Shown: positions 1 to 8,469 of the stretch, one piece after another | Layout: each line of letters begins with the position of its first letter | Position numbering within the stretch: the first letter of the stretch is position 1 | Origin: Pseudomonadota bacterium | GTDB lineage: Bacteria; Pseudomonadota; Alphaproteobacteria; Rhizobiales; Devosiaceae | Assembly (NCBI GenBank): GCA_023391095.1 | Contig: JAEWBN010000022.1 | Coordinates: forward strand, 124,001 to 188,000 | Reading direction: 5' to 3' | DNA length: 64,000 nucleotides | The notes under the pieces: model-generated | What the model saw: the letters and a program-made list of their open reading frames with translations, nothing else | The model's database searches: none | Told to the model about the DNA's origin: nothing | Position numbers and translations under genes: made by a program

Positions 1-939
1 TGCGCACCGCGCGGATTCTGCGCTGGCGTTGATCGCGCGATTCAGATCGTGGAACTCGCCCTGCAAAAATACGGCGCGCCCGTTTATGTGCGCCACGCCA
101 TCGTGCACAACAAATACGTGGTCGAAGGCCTCAAGGCCAAGGGCGCGGTATTTGTGGAAGAGCTCGAGGAAATCCCCGATACCGAGGCACCGGTCGTGTT
201 CTCGGCGCATGGCGTTCCCAAGAGCGTTCCGGCCGAAGCGCGCACCCGCAACATGTTCTTTCTCGATGCCACCTGTCCCTTGGTGTCCAAGGTGCATGTG
301 GAGGCCACACGGCATTTTGAAGAGGGGCACGACATCGTCCTTATCGGCCATGCGGGCCACCCCGAAGTGGTCGGCACGATGGGCCAGTTGCCGCCCGGCG
401 CCGTGACGCTGATCGAGACCATCGAGGACGCCAACAGCTTTACGCCGCGCGATCCGGCGACGCTGGCCTTTGTTACCCAGACCACGCTTTCGGTGGATGA
501 CACCCGCGATATCGTCGCGGCGCTGAAGGCGCGTTTCCCGGCCATTCACGGCCCCCACAAGGAAGATATCTGCTACGCCACCACCAACCGGCAGGAATCG
601 ATCAAGGCCGTGGCGCCGCTGGTTGAGGCCATGATCGTCGTGGGGTCGCCGCACTCGTCGAACTCCCAGCGCCTTGTCGAGGTAGCCCTACGGTCGGGCT
701 GCAGAATCGCCACCCTGGTCGACCGGGCCAGCGAGATCGACTGGTCGCTTTACGGCAATATCGCCTCGCTCGGCGTCAGCGCCGGTGCTTCGGCTCCGGA
801 AAGCCTTGTCGAGGAAGTGATCGACGCCTTCGCTGCACGCTACGAGATTTCCGTGGAGACGAAGACCACCGCCGAAGAAAACATCGCCTTCAACATTCCC
901 AAGGTTCTGCGCAACCTGGAAGTGGCCTCCGGGCGATGA
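1..939 (+). CDS. ispH: 4-hydroxy-3-methylbut-2-enyl diphosphate reductase (partial, 5' end cut)
   Basis: IspH carries out the last step of the MEP isoprenoid pathway, reducing HMBPP to IPP and DMAPP with a [4Fe-4S] cluster. The frame is open from base 1, and the first visible residues APRGFCAGV are the conserved N-terminal block holding the first cluster cysteine, so only about a dozen residues are missing. The other two cluster cysteines lie in DATCPLV and DICYATTNRQ, and the conserved His-containing SAHGVP is present. About 312 residues are visible, matching the family. The stop overlaps the next ATG by 4 bases (ATGA), suggesting translational coupling to the GNAT gene. In many Rhizobiales thrB sits between ispH and rnhA (general knowledge); here it is replaced by a GNAT gene. 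Confidence 0.97.
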   Translation, partial: CAPRGFCAGVDRAIQIVELALQKYGAPVYVRHAIVHNKYVVEGLKAKGAVFVEELEEIPDTEAPVVFSAHGVPKSVPAEARTRNMFFLDATCPLVSKVHVEATRHFEEGHDIVLIGHAGHPEVVGTMGQLPPGAVTLIETIEDANSFTPRDPATLAFVTQTTLSVDDTRDIVAALKARFPAIHGPHKEDICYATTNRQESIKAVAPLVEAMIVVGSPHSSNSQRLVEVALRSGCRIATLVDRASEIDWSLYGNIASLGVSAGASAPESLVEEVIDAFAARYEISVETKTTAEENIAFNIPKVLRNLEVASGR

Positions 940-1463
940 GCGCGCTGGCCTTGTTTGAAACCGAGCGCCTCGTGCTCTCGGGCTGGCGGCTCGACCAGCT
1001 TGACGACCTGATGGCTCTTCACGGCAATCCCAATATCTCGCGCTATCTCAGCGTCAGCGGCGCCCCCTGGCCGCGCGAGCAGGCCGAGACGGCGCTGCGC
1101 CATTGGATCGAGCTGTTCGAAACCCGGCAACTGGGCAAGCTGCGCCTCACCCGCAAGAGCGACGGGGCCTTTGTGGGCCGGGCCGGCTTTGGCATCTATC
1201 CCCCGACGGGTGAAGCCGAAATCGGCTATGCGCTGCTCGAAGAGTATCATGGCGCCGGCTATGCCAAGGAGGCGGCTGCGGGCCTTCGCGACTGGTTCTT
1301 CGCGAACAAGCCGGACGCACACTTCATCGGCATGGCCGACATCCGCAACGCCCCGTCCCTGGCGGTGCTGGGCAAGATCGGCATGGAAAAGACCCATGTC
1401 GCGCTCGACCACTACGGCATCACCTGCCAGTTCCACATTCTGCGCCGGCCTGCGCATGGCTGA
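936..1463 (+). CDS. GNAT family N-acetyltransferase (RimJ/RimL-like)
   Basis: A 175-residue acetyltransferase of the GNAT fold, probably cytoplasmic. The N-terminus FETERLVLSGW is the usual RimJ/RimL-type strand, and the acetyl-CoA loop is visible as YHGAGYAKEA following EIGYALLEEY. The C-terminal half holds the NAPSLAVLGKIGMEK motif typical of Acetyltransf_3 members. The substrate cannot be told from sequence; a protein N-terminus, an amino acid or a small molecule are all possible. It overlaps ispH by 4 bases and rnhA by 8 bases, so the three form a tight operon. It occupies the slot where homoserine kinase thrB is often found in related genomes, but it is clearly not a kinase. Confidence 0.9.
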   Translation: MSALALFETERLVLSGWRLDQLDDLMALHGNPNISRYLSVSGAPWPREQAETALRHWIELFETRQLGKLRLTRKSDGAFVGRAGFGIYPPTGEAEIGYALLEEYHGAGYAKEAAAGLRDWFFANKPDAHFIGMADIRNAPSLAVLGKIGMEKTHVALDHYGITCQFHILRRPAHG

Positions 1464-1926
1464 CACGGTCATCATCCACACCGACGGGGCCTGCTCGGGC
1501 AATCCCGGTCCCGGTGGCTGGGGCGCCATCCTCCAGTTCGGCCCCCACCGCAAGGAACTCAATGGCGGCGAGCCGCTGACGACCAACAACAAGATGGAGC
1601 TGACCGCGGCCATCGAGGCGCTGAACGCGTTGACCCGCCCGTGCACCGTCGAAATCCACACCGACAGCCAGTACGTCAAGAACGGGGTCCAGAGCTGGAT
1701 CCATGGCTGGAAGCGCAATGGCTGGCGCACCGCGGACAAGAAGCCGGTCAAGAATGCCGAGCTCTGGCAGGCGCTTGATGAAGCCACCAAGCGCCACGAC
1801 ATTTCCTGGCACTGGGTCAAGGGGCACGCTGGCGACGAACTGAACGAGCGCGCCGATGAGCTGGCGCGCGAGGGCATGGCGCCGTTCAAGGCAAAGAAGT
1901 CCGCAAGTCTGACGCCACCGGTCTGA
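1456..1926 (+). CDS. rnhA: Ribonuclease HI
   Basis: RNase HI cleaves RNA in RNA:DNA hybrids (R-loops, Okazaki primers). The chosen ATG gives 156 residues and starts 8 bases before the upstream stop; a longer reading that starts further upstream would be out of register with family members. All active-site residues fall at the same numbers as in the E. coli enzyme: Asp10 in HTDGACSGNPG, Glu48 in NNKMELT, Asp70 in HTDSQY, His124 in KGHAGDE and Asp134 in ERADELA. The basic stretch around residues 86-99 corresponds to the substrate-binding handle. It is the last gene of the ispH-GNAT-rnhA operon and converges on the DUF808 gene. Confidence 0.97.
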   Translation: MADTVIIHTDGACSGNPGPGGWGAILQFGPHRKELNGGEPLTTNNKMELTAAIEALNALTRPCTVEIHTDSQYVKNGVQSWIHGWKRNGWRTADKKPVKNAELWQALDEATKRHDISWHWVKGHAGDELNERADELAREGMAPFKAKKSASLTPPV

Positions 1927-1957
1927 GCGAACGGTCGCGCCGGCTCTCCCCGGCAAG

Positions 1958-1976
1958 GAGGCGCGTTGCGCGCCTC
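1958..1976. terminator. GC-rich stem-loop between convergent genes
   Basis: GAGGCGCG, loop TTG, CGCGCCTC forms a perfect 8-bp stem in the 57-base gap between the convergent rnhA and DUF808 genes. It lacks a following T-run on either strand, so it may be a weak bidirectional terminator or an RNA 3'-end stabiliser rather than a canonical intrinsic terminator. Confidence 0.45.
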
Positions 1977-1983
1977 GGCTGCT

Positions 1984-2970
1984 TCAGGCGGCAGCGCGCT
2001 TGGGCAGAAGAGCCTTGATGGCGCGCCAGAGCGGCGTGAAGCCATATTGAACGACCGGGATCATCAGCGCCCCGAGAGCGAGGCCAATGAAGAAATCCAC
2101 CACCGCCGTGGCGATCCAGCCGGCAATGCCGGGGAAGGCGGAGAAGGTCGTCGCCGCCCAGTGTGACGCAGCCTCGATGACGTGTTCGGGCCCTGTGACC
2201 CCGAATTCATAGAGACCATGGGCGATGATCGAGCCGCCGACCCAGGTCATGGCGGCGGTGCCGACAATGCTGAGCACACGCATGAAGGTCGGCATGGAAA
2301 CAACGATGCCCCGGCCAACGGCGCGCCCGGTCCGGGTGCGGGCATTCTTGGCCATGAACAGCCCGAAATCGTCGGCCTTCACGATGATGGCCACGGCGCC
2401 GTAGATGACTGCCGTGATGCCGATACCGGCCACGGCAAGGATGGCAGCGCGAGTCCAGAAATCAGGAACATCAATGGCCGAGAGGATGATGGTCATGATC
2501 TCGGCCGAAAGGATGAAGTCGGTTTTGATCGCACCGGCGACGCGCTGCTCCTCGAGATCGGTTGCCGCAAGCGCCGTGTGCTCGATCGAGGCCTCGTGTT
2601 TCTCGGCCTCGTGCGGCGCGAACAAATGCAGGACCTTTTCCGCCCCCTCGTAGCACAGATAGGCGCCGCCAATCATCAGGAGCGGCGTGATCATCCAGGG
2701 CACGAAATACGAGAGAAGCAATGCCGCCGGGAGCAGGAACAGCATTTTGTTCTTGATCGAACCCAGAGCGATACGGCCGATGATCGGCAATTCACGGTTG
2801 GCCTTGAACCCCTGCACATAGCTGGGGGTAACGGCGGCATCATCGATCACCGCGCCCGCGGCCTTGACGCTGGCCTTGACGGCCTGGGTCGCCACATCGT
2901 CCAGCGACGCGGCGGCGACCTTCGCCAATGCTGCGATGTCATCGAGCAGAGCAAGCAGGCCAACACTCAT
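1984..2970 (-). CDS. DUF808 family inner-membrane protein (YedI-like)
   Basis: A 328-residue polytopic membrane protein of the DUF808/YedI family, whose function is not established. The characteristic N-terminus MSVGLLALLDDIAALAK is followed by SLDDV, a soluble stretch, and hydrophobic segments around residues 85-120, 150-200 and 230-315. The motif GGAYLCYEGAEKVLH after the first membrane pair is typical of the family. The length fits full-length homologues. It ends against rnhA on the other strand and lies downstream of glyS, separated from it by a hairpin followed by a T-rich run, so it is probably transcribed from its own promoter in the short gap before position 3060. Confidence 0.9.
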   Translation of the reverse strand: MSVGLLALLDDIAALAKVAAASLDDVATQAVKASVKAAGAVIDDAAVTPSYVQGFKANRELPIIGRIALGSIKNKMLFLLPAALLLSYFVPWMITPLLMIGGAYLCYEGAEKVLHLFAPHEAEKHEASIEHTALAATDLEEQRVAGAIKTDFILSAEIMTIILSAIDVPDFWTRAAILAVAGIGITAVIYGAVAIIVKADDFGLFMAKNARTRTGRAVGRGIVVSMPTFMRVLSIVGTAAMTWVGGSIIAHGLYEFGVTGPEHVIEAASHWAATTFSAFPGIAGWIATAVVDFFIGLALGALMIPVVQYGFTPLWRAIKALLPKRAAA

Positions 2971-3059
2971 CGGGGAAACTCCAAAAAGCCTATCGCAGGA
3001 TAATGCGCGGCAGCGTCGCTGGTGCCAAGAGCGGGAAAATGTGTCTGCACTGTGGACAA

Positions 3060-3092
3060 AAAGAAACGCCCGGCCTTTTGGACCGGGCGCTT
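3060..3092 (-). terminator. Rho-independent terminator of glyS
   Basis: On the minus strand, just after the glyS stop, CGCCCGG and CCGGGCG pair (plus-strand arms 3067-3073 and 3083-3089) and are followed by TTTCTTTTTG. This is a normal intrinsic terminator separating glyS from the DUF808 gene. Confidence 0.75.
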
Positions 3093-3113
3093 CGCATTTC
3101 AGGTGGGGACCGA

Positions 3114-5138
3114 TCAGCCCGCGACTTTGCCGAAGTCGGCTACTAGGTGCATGGTGTCGCGCAGGCGGGCCAAAAGGTTGAGGCGATTGGTACGGACCGC
3201 GGGGTCGGCGTCGTTGACCAGCACGGCCGTAAAGAAGGCATCCACCGGCCCACGCAGCGTCGCCAGTGCGCTCATGGCACCCTTGTAATCGTCCTTGCCC
3301 ACATGGCCGGCCACGCTGGCATGGACGCCGTCGACAGCGGCGGCCAGTGCGGTTTCCTCCGGCAGTTTCAGCGCCGAGGGATCCACCGCCCCGGCATAGG
3401 CCTTGCCATCCTTCTTTTCCTCGGCGGCAAGAATATTGGCTGCGCGACGATATCCGGCGAGCAGGTTTGCACCATCTTCGGTCGCCAGAAGCGAGGACAG
3501 AGCTTCCGCGCGCTGGGTGATCTGGAGGATGTCGTTGCTGTCGGCAGAGATCACCGCGTCGACCAGGTCGTGCCGAGCGCCCGCGTCGCGCAGGGACACC
3601 TTGAGGCGATCGTGGAAGAAGGCCAGGAGATCGGCGTCCACCTTGAGCGGGAACTTGAGCCCGTTTTCGGTGATGATGCGGATGACGCCCAGAGCGGCCC
3701 GACGCAGCGCGAAGGGATCGCGCGAACCGGTCGGCTTTTCGTCGATCGACCAGAAGCCCGAGAGCACGTTGAGCTTGTCGGCCAGCGCCACCGCAATGGA
3801 GACCGGCTCGGTGGGGACGCGGTCGGAGGGACCGAGCGGCTTGTAATGCATCTCGATCGCATTGGCGATTTCGGCCGGCTCACCCTGGGCGGTGGCGTAG
3901 TAGCGCCCCATCAGGCCCTGCAATTCGGGGAACTCGCCCACCATGCCGGTCACGAGGTCGGCCTTGGCGAGCATGGCGGCGCGCTTGGTTGTTTCCACAT
4001 CTGCGCCCACCTGCGGCGCGATTTCGGCAGCAAGCGCGACAAGGCGTTGCACCATGGCAAACTGGGTGCCCAGCTTGGCGTGGAATACCATGTCCTCCAG
4101 CTTGGGCAGGCCATGTTCGAGCGGAATGGCCAGGTCGCCCTGATAGAAGAAGGCAGCGTCCGAAAGGCGCGCGCGGATCACGCGCTCATTGCCGGCGACG
4201 ATCACGGCGCCATCATCGGCGGGAATGGTATTGGCAGTGATGATGAAGTTCGGCGCCAGCTTGCCCGAGCCATCGCGCAGGCAGAAGCACTTCTGGTTGG
4301 CGCGGATGGTGGCGATGATCACCTCTTCGGGGAGTTTCAGGAACTCCGGATCGAACGAGCCCATCATCACATTGGGCCATTCGACGAGGCCGGCCACCTC
4401 TTCCAGCAGACCCTCGTCATGGATCACGGTGAGCCCGCGTGCAAAGGCGAGGTTGTCCGCGTCGGCGCGGATGATGTCCTTGCGCCGGTCGATGTCGAGC
4501 ACCACCTTGGCGCGCTCGAGCGCGGTCACGTAGTCGTCGAAGCGCTTGACGCGGATGGCGTCAGGCGAAAGGAACCGGTGGCCGAATGTGGTCTGCCCGG
4601 AGGCAAGGCCAGCGGCCGCAAAGGGAATGACCACGGGCTCGTCATTTTCGGTGCCGAAGGTCGCAGTGATGGCGCGCAGCGGCCGCACCCAGTTGAAATT
4701 GCCCGAGCCCCAGCGCATGGACTTCGCCCAGGCAAAATCGGCCAGGATTTTCGGCAGGATGGACGACAGCAGATCCACCGCGTCGGCGCCCGGCTTTTCG
4801 ATCAGGGCCACGTAAAAGTCGCCCTTCTTAGGGTCGCTTTCGATCTTGGCCTGTTCGATCGCGGTCAGACCGGCCGAGCGCAGGAAGCCGTCGATCGCCG
4901 GCTGCGGCGCGCCGACCTTGGGCCCCTTTTTTTCTTCGCGCGTATCGGGCGAGCGCGCCGGGAGGCCTGAAACGGTCAGCGCCAGCCGGCGCGGCGTGGC
5001 GAACGCCTTGGCGCCCTCATAGACCAGACCCGCATCGACCAGGGCATTGGTCACCGCCTTCTTGAGGTCTTCGGCCGCGCGGCGCTGGAAGCGGGCGGGA
5101 ATTTCCTCGGAGAAGAGTTCGAGCAGAAGTTCGGGCAT
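3114..5138 (-). CDS. glyS: Glycine--tRNA ligase beta subunit
   Basis: The beta subunit of the bacterial alpha2beta2 glycyl-tRNA synthetase, which supplies tRNA recognition. The 674 residues match the family (about 690). The N-terminal signature MPELLLELFSEEIPAR is intact, the body holds the conserved FGHRFLSP block and the KLGT block near residue 353, and the C-terminus has the DALR-type anticodon-binding region. Its partner glyQ lies about 3.3 kb upstream on the same strand, with a DUF2207 gene, lemA and the oppositely oriented rnk in between. This is looser than the adjacent glyQ-glyS arrangement common in bacteria. A hairpin terminator follows the stop. Confidence 0.97.
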   Translation of the reverse strand: MPELLLELFSEEIPARFQRRAAEDLKKAVTNALVDAGLVYEGAKAFATPRRLALTVSGLPARSPDTREEKKGPKVGAPQPAIDGFLRSAGLTAIEQAKIESDPKKGDFYVALIEKPGADAVDLLSSILPKILADFAWAKSMRWGSGNFNWVRPLRAITATFGTENDEPVVIPFAAAGLASGQTTFGHRFLSPDAIRVKRFDDYVTALERAKVVLDIDRRKDIIRADADNLAFARGLTVIHDEGLLEEVAGLVEWPNVMMGSFDPEFLKLPEEVIIATIRANQKCFCLRDGSGKLAPNFIITANTIPADDGAVIVAGNERVIRARLSDAAFFYQGDLAIPLEHGLPKLEDMVFHAKLGTQFAMVQRLVALAAEIAPQVGADVETTKRAAMLAKADLVTGMVGEFPELQGLMGRYYATAQGEPAEIANAIEMHYKPLGPSDRVPTEPVSIAVALADKLNVLSGFWSIDEKPTGSRDPFALRRAALGVIRIITENGLKFPLKVDADLLAFFHDRLKVSLRDAGARHDLVDAVISADSNDILQITQRAEALSSLLATEDGANLLAGYRRAANILAAEEKKDGKAYAGAVDPSALKLPEETALAAAVDGVHASVAGHVGKDDYKGAMSALATLRGPVDAFFTAVLVNDADPAVRTNRLNLLARLRDTMHLVADFGKVAG

Positions 5139-5215
5139 GGAAAACTACCGGATTTTGAGGCGTGAGGCTGATTAACGCGGGGGAGCAGGCTTGTCTATCG
5201 GCAAGGTAGGACGGC

Positions 5216-7120
5216 CTACCAGCCGCCGCCCCCGCCGCCCCCGCCGCCGCCGCCGGAAAAACCGCCCCCGCTCGACCCGGAGGAACTGGCCTCAACCGGT
5301 TGTGCCGCCACCATGGCCGCCGTCATGCCGGACGTGGCCGAAGCGATGGCCTTGGAAAAATTGTCCGAGGAAAATCCGCGCCCGCCCGAGTAAAAGCCAG
5401 GCGAATAGCCGGCCGAGCCATCGTCAGCGGCATTGCGCTTCAGTTCGGCCTCGAAATGTTCGGACCACGGCTTTTCGACCCCAAGCGCAATGGCATAGGG
5501 CAGGATGCGCTCGAACCGTTCAACGGTGAGCGGCGGCTCGCCCTGGATGTTGAGGCGGTTCTTTTCGGCCGTGTCGAGATAGAGTCTGAACCCGTCGATC
5601 TCATCCATGACCTTGCGCCCCTGAATGGTGGGCGCGCGCATCAGCACGGTGAAGACGATGCAGATCATGATCAGCGACGCCGCCGAGACGACTGCCATAT
5701 TGATGTCAGCGCCGGTCAGGGTATCGATCAGGGTGCCGCCGAAATTGAAGGCGAAAATACCGCCCCAGATGGCCATGAATACCTTGGGCAGCCACCGGCC
5801 TGACCGGATGGTGCTGTAGATGGCACTGCCCACGATCCCCAGAATGGCGCCAACAAAAACCGCGACGAAGAGCCATTCGAGTTCAAGAACGCCGAACAAC
5901 GCCATGAGGCCGATCACCGCCGCGGCGATCAGGTATCCACCCGCCGCATAACCCAGGTTGTTGTTAAACCACAGCGTGCGATTTTCGGTCTCGATCGCCT
6001 TGGTGAATTCGGCCCGCTTGGTGGCAAGATCAGGGCCATTGGTCTTGTCGAAGGTGACAGAGCCGCGCTGACTGAAATAGGTGAAGAGCACCCTCTCACC
6101 GACCGGAAGCGGCTCGGCGGGTTGGTTGCCGGTGACAGAAACGGTCAGCGTCTTGCCGGGATTATCGATCCGCACGAGGCCTTTGACCCCGAGGTTGAAG
6201 ATGGCAGCGGTCATGGCCGACCAGCCCGAACCGGAAAAGCCCCACTTGTGGACGAAGTGCGTGAGCGCCGGCGAAAAGCCCTTGGGCGGATGAAACAGCG
6301 GGATGATCGTGCCCCTGGGCGGATCGCGCCCCACGCGCAGCCAGGCGCCGACATAGTAGAGCAGCAGCGCCAGCACCCCCAGCGTCGGCAGGATTGTGTC
6401 GCGCAGGTCCGAAAGGGCCTGGACCAGGGCATCCGCCCCTTCCGGATAGCTGACCACGCCCTTCTGGAAGGCGACGGCAAAGCTCATGCCTTCGCCGGCC
6501 TCGAGCGCGCGCTGCGTGCGGAACACCGCCACGTTGTCGGCGGTGCGGGTGACGCTCACGGCCCGCTCGGTCGACCCGGCCACCCCGGTATAGGCGGCCA
6601 TATCGCCGATCACCGCGCTCTCGGGCAGCCGCACCCGCGCCACCGAGCTCAGGATGGGGAAATCCCAGTAATTGCCGGTGGCATTCCAGTAGAGCTCGTC
6701 GCCGTTCCCGTCAGCCGTAGGCCGGGCCATGCGCGCGACCGTATAGGTGATGGTGTAGCGGTGCTCGCCGATTTGCAGCAACTGCTCGGCGTCGCCGATC
6801 CAGATGCGCAGGAAATCGCCCATGCGCTCCAGGCGATACGGCTCCGGCTTGCCCTTGCGCAGCACCGAAAGCACGTCGAGGTTGATGCAAATCTTGTTGC
6901 CAGCAGAGCCGACCATGGTGACCGGAATATCGCGATAGATGCCCCGGCGAATGCGGTCGCCTTCGGCGCGGACGTCGATGGTCTCGACCACGTTGACCGA
7001 GCCATCAATGCGCAGGTCGACATCGCTGGCAAAGGCGCGAATCTCCTCGCGCGCCAGGGATGGCACGGCGAGCGATATCAGCACCACCAAAGAGGCGAGA
7101 AATCTGGCGAGCAGTCTCAT
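5216..7120 (-). CDS. DUF2207 domain membrane protein with glycine-rich tail
   Basis: A 634-residue predicted membrane protein. Residues 1-23 form a signal peptide ending SLA, followed by an extracytoplasmic DUF2207 beta-rich domain (about 25-230, with DLRIDGSVNVVETID and the IRRGIYRDIP motif). A transmembrane helix lies near 243-262, a cytoplasmic segment follows, then two or three more helices at about 400-490 and a C-terminal tail that ends in serine/glycine repeats with 11 consecutive glycines before the final Trp. DUF2207 proteins often sit next to LemA, as here (35 bases downstream of lemA); the pair is thought to act at the envelope, but the biochemical role is unknown. The Gly-rich tail resembles those of TPM/YgcG-type proteins. 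Confidence 0.9.
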   Translation of the reverse strand: MRLLARFLASLVVLISLAVPSLAREEIRAFASDVDLRIDGSVNVVETIDVRAEGDRIRRGIYRDIPVTMVGSAGNKICINLDVLSVLRKGKPEPYRLERMGDFLRIWIGDAEQLLQIGEHRYTITYTVARMARPTADGNGDELYWNATGNYWDFPILSSVARVRLPESAVIGDMAAYTGVAGSTERAVSVTRTADNVAVFRTQRALEAGEGMSFAVAFQKGVVSYPEGADALVQALSDLRDTILPTLGVLALLLYYVGAWLRVGRDPPRGTIIPLFHPPKGFSPALTHFVHKWGFSGSGWSAMTAAIFNLGVKGLVRIDNPGKTLTVSVTGNQPAEPLPVGERVLFTYFSQRGSVTFDKTNGPDLATKRAEFTKAIETENRTLWFNNNLGYAAGGYLIAAAVIGLMALFGVLELEWLFVAVFVGAILGIVGSAIYSTIRSGRWLPKVFMAIWGGIFAFNFGGTLIDTLTGADINMAVVSAASLIMICIVFTVLMRAPTIQGRKVMDEIDGFRLYLDTAEKNRLNIQGEPPLTVERFERILPYAIALGVEKPWSEHFEAELKRNAADDGSAGYSPGFYSGGRGFSSDNFSKAIASATSGMTAAMVAAQPVEASSSGSSGGGFSGGGGGGGGGGGW

Positions 7121-7154
7121 GGGATAAACCGGGTCCCTGGTCGTGTGACGAACC

Positions 7155-7709
7155 CTAGAATTTCACCTGCGGCACAGCGCGGTCGGCTTCGTTTTCGAGC
7201 TCGAAATACTCAGCCTGGGTGAACTTGAAGGCGTTGGCCACCAGGTTGGAGGGGAAGCTCTCGACCTGGATGTTGAGGTTGCGCACGGCACCATTGTAGT
7301 AGCGGCGGGCCATCTGGATCTCGTCCTCAACGCCCTGGAGCGCATTCTGGAATTCGAGGAAAGTGGTATTGGCCTTAAGGTCAGGATAGGCCTCGGCAAC
7401 CGCCAGCAGCCGGCCCAGGGCAGCCGAGAGTTCGCCTTCGGCCTTTGCACGCGCTTCGGGGCCAGATGCCGCGGCGCCGGTCGCGCGGGCGCGCGCACTG
7501 ACCACTGCGTCCAGCGTTTCGCGCTCATGGGCCATATAGCCCTTAACGGTTTCCATCAGGTTGGGGATGAGGTCGGTGCGGCGCTTGAGCTGCACATCGA
7601 TTCCCGACCACCCCTCCTTGACCATTTGCCGGTTGGAAACCAGGCTGTTGTAAATGACGATGGCATAGCCAACCGCGGCCACGACGATGGCTAGAATGAC
7701 CCATTCCAT
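7155..7709 (-). CDS. LemA family protein
   Basis: A 184-residue LemA protein. An N-terminal membrane helix (residues 3-21, very short periplasmic lead) is followed by the family signature YNSLVSNRQMVKEGWSGI, then RRTDLIPNLMETVKGY, and a long helical domain with AYPDLKANTTFLEFQNAL and the terminal block RRYYNGAVRNLN followed by FPSNLVA. LemA proteins are membrane-anchored coiled-coil proteins of unsettled function. The gene is followed after 35 bases by the DUF2207 gene, a linkage seen in many bacteria, so the two are likely co-transcribed and act together. The 285-base gap before rnk on the other strand probably holds both divergent promoters; a TTGACT at 7788 points to rnk but lacks a convincing -10. 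Confidence 0.95.
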   Translation of the reverse strand: MEWVILAIVVAAVGYAIVIYNSLVSNRQMVKEGWSGIDVQLKRRTDLIPNLMETVKGYMAHERETLDAVVSARARATGAAASGPEARAKAEGELSAALGRLLAVAEAYPDLKANTTFLEFQNALQGVEDEIQMARRYYNGAVRNLNIQVESFPSNLVANAFKFTQAEYFELENEADRAVPQVKF

Positions 7710-7994
7710 GGCTGGAACTCCCTCGCAAAAGTGCGGCGGACACTGGCAGGTCGTTCCGCCATTGGCAACAGGCCCCGCCCCCGCGGCTTGACTTCTGCCG
7801 CATAATCCCTAGCTTTGATGGCATGACGAAGCGCCCGCACCATTGCTGCACCATCCTGCTCGCAGGATATACGCCCTAGGCATGCTCACGCCGGAGCCTG
7901 TTTAGGGCTTCGAGTTCATAGTCGCCGGCACCGTCCCCCAAATTCAAACCATTCCGCCACAGGTCTTTTCGCCTGCAGGCATGAGGAGCACATC

Positions 7995-8402
7995 ATGAGC
8001 GAAATCCGTCGCGACCTGTCGCCTGCCATCACCATAAGCAAGGCAGACCACGCCAAGCTCTATGCGCTGGGTGAAGCCGGCCTCGACCGCAACCCCGAGC
8101 TTGCCGAGACGCTTCTGAGCGAACTCGACCGTGCCAAGGTCGTCGAAGACGGCAAGCTGCCCGCCGATGTCGCTTGCATGGGCGCGCGCGTCACCTACGA
8201 AACCAATTCGGGCCAGGAGCAGACAGTGACCCTGGTCTATCCGGCTGACGCCAATATCGACGAGGGCAAGATCTCGGTGTTCACGCCCATCGGCACCGCA
8301 CTGATTGGCCTCAAGCAGGGCCAGTCCATCACTTGGCGCGACCGCGCCGACAAGCGGCACAAGCTCACCGTTATCAAGGTCGAGGCTCCGGTAGAAGCGT
8401 AG
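7995..8402 (+). CDS. rnk: Rnk-like nucleoside diphosphate kinase regulator (GreA/GreB C-terminal domain)
   Basis: A 135-residue protein made of a short N-terminal helical arm and a GreA/GreB C-terminal FKBP-like domain (residues 50-130; VTYETNSGQEQTVTLVYP and SVFTPIGTALIGLKQGQ). The long Gre coiled coil that enters the RNA polymerase secondary channel is missing, which is the hallmark of Rnk. Rnk-type proteins bind RNA polymerase and influence nucleoside diphosphate kinase levels. A strong GAGGAG site (7983-7988) precedes the ATG. It is a single gene between minus-strand genes and ends at a bidirectional terminator shared with glyQ. Confidence 0.9.
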   Translation: MSEIRRDLSPAITISKADHAKLYALGEAGLDRNPELAETLLSELDRAKVVEDGKLPADVACMGARVTYETNSGQEQTVTLVYPADANIDEGKISVFTPIGTALIGLKQGQSITWRDRADKRHKLTVIKVEAPVEA

Positions 8403-8417
8403 GCGGCACGTAAAAAA

Positions 8418-8440
8418 ACCCTCGGATCATCCGAGGGTTT
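8418..8440. terminator. Bidirectional intrinsic terminator between rnk and glyQ
   Basis: AACCCTCGG, loop ATCAT, CCGAGGGTT forms a perfect 9-bp stem flanked by T-runs in both directions (TTTTGCTTT on the plus strand, seven T on the minus strand). It sits between the convergent rnk and glyQ genes and should stop both. Confidence 0.9.
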
Positions 8441-8469
8441 TGCTTTCCGGGTCGCTTCAGAACCGCCGC

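Noticed and set aside
3147..4970. A 607-codon plus-strand frame opposite glyS
   Set aside because: It is antisense to glyS, which is full length and carries family motifs.
5216..5260. CCG-rich run at the DUF2207 C-terminus as a separate microsatellite
   Set aside because: It encodes the polyglycine tail in frame and is not an independent repeat.
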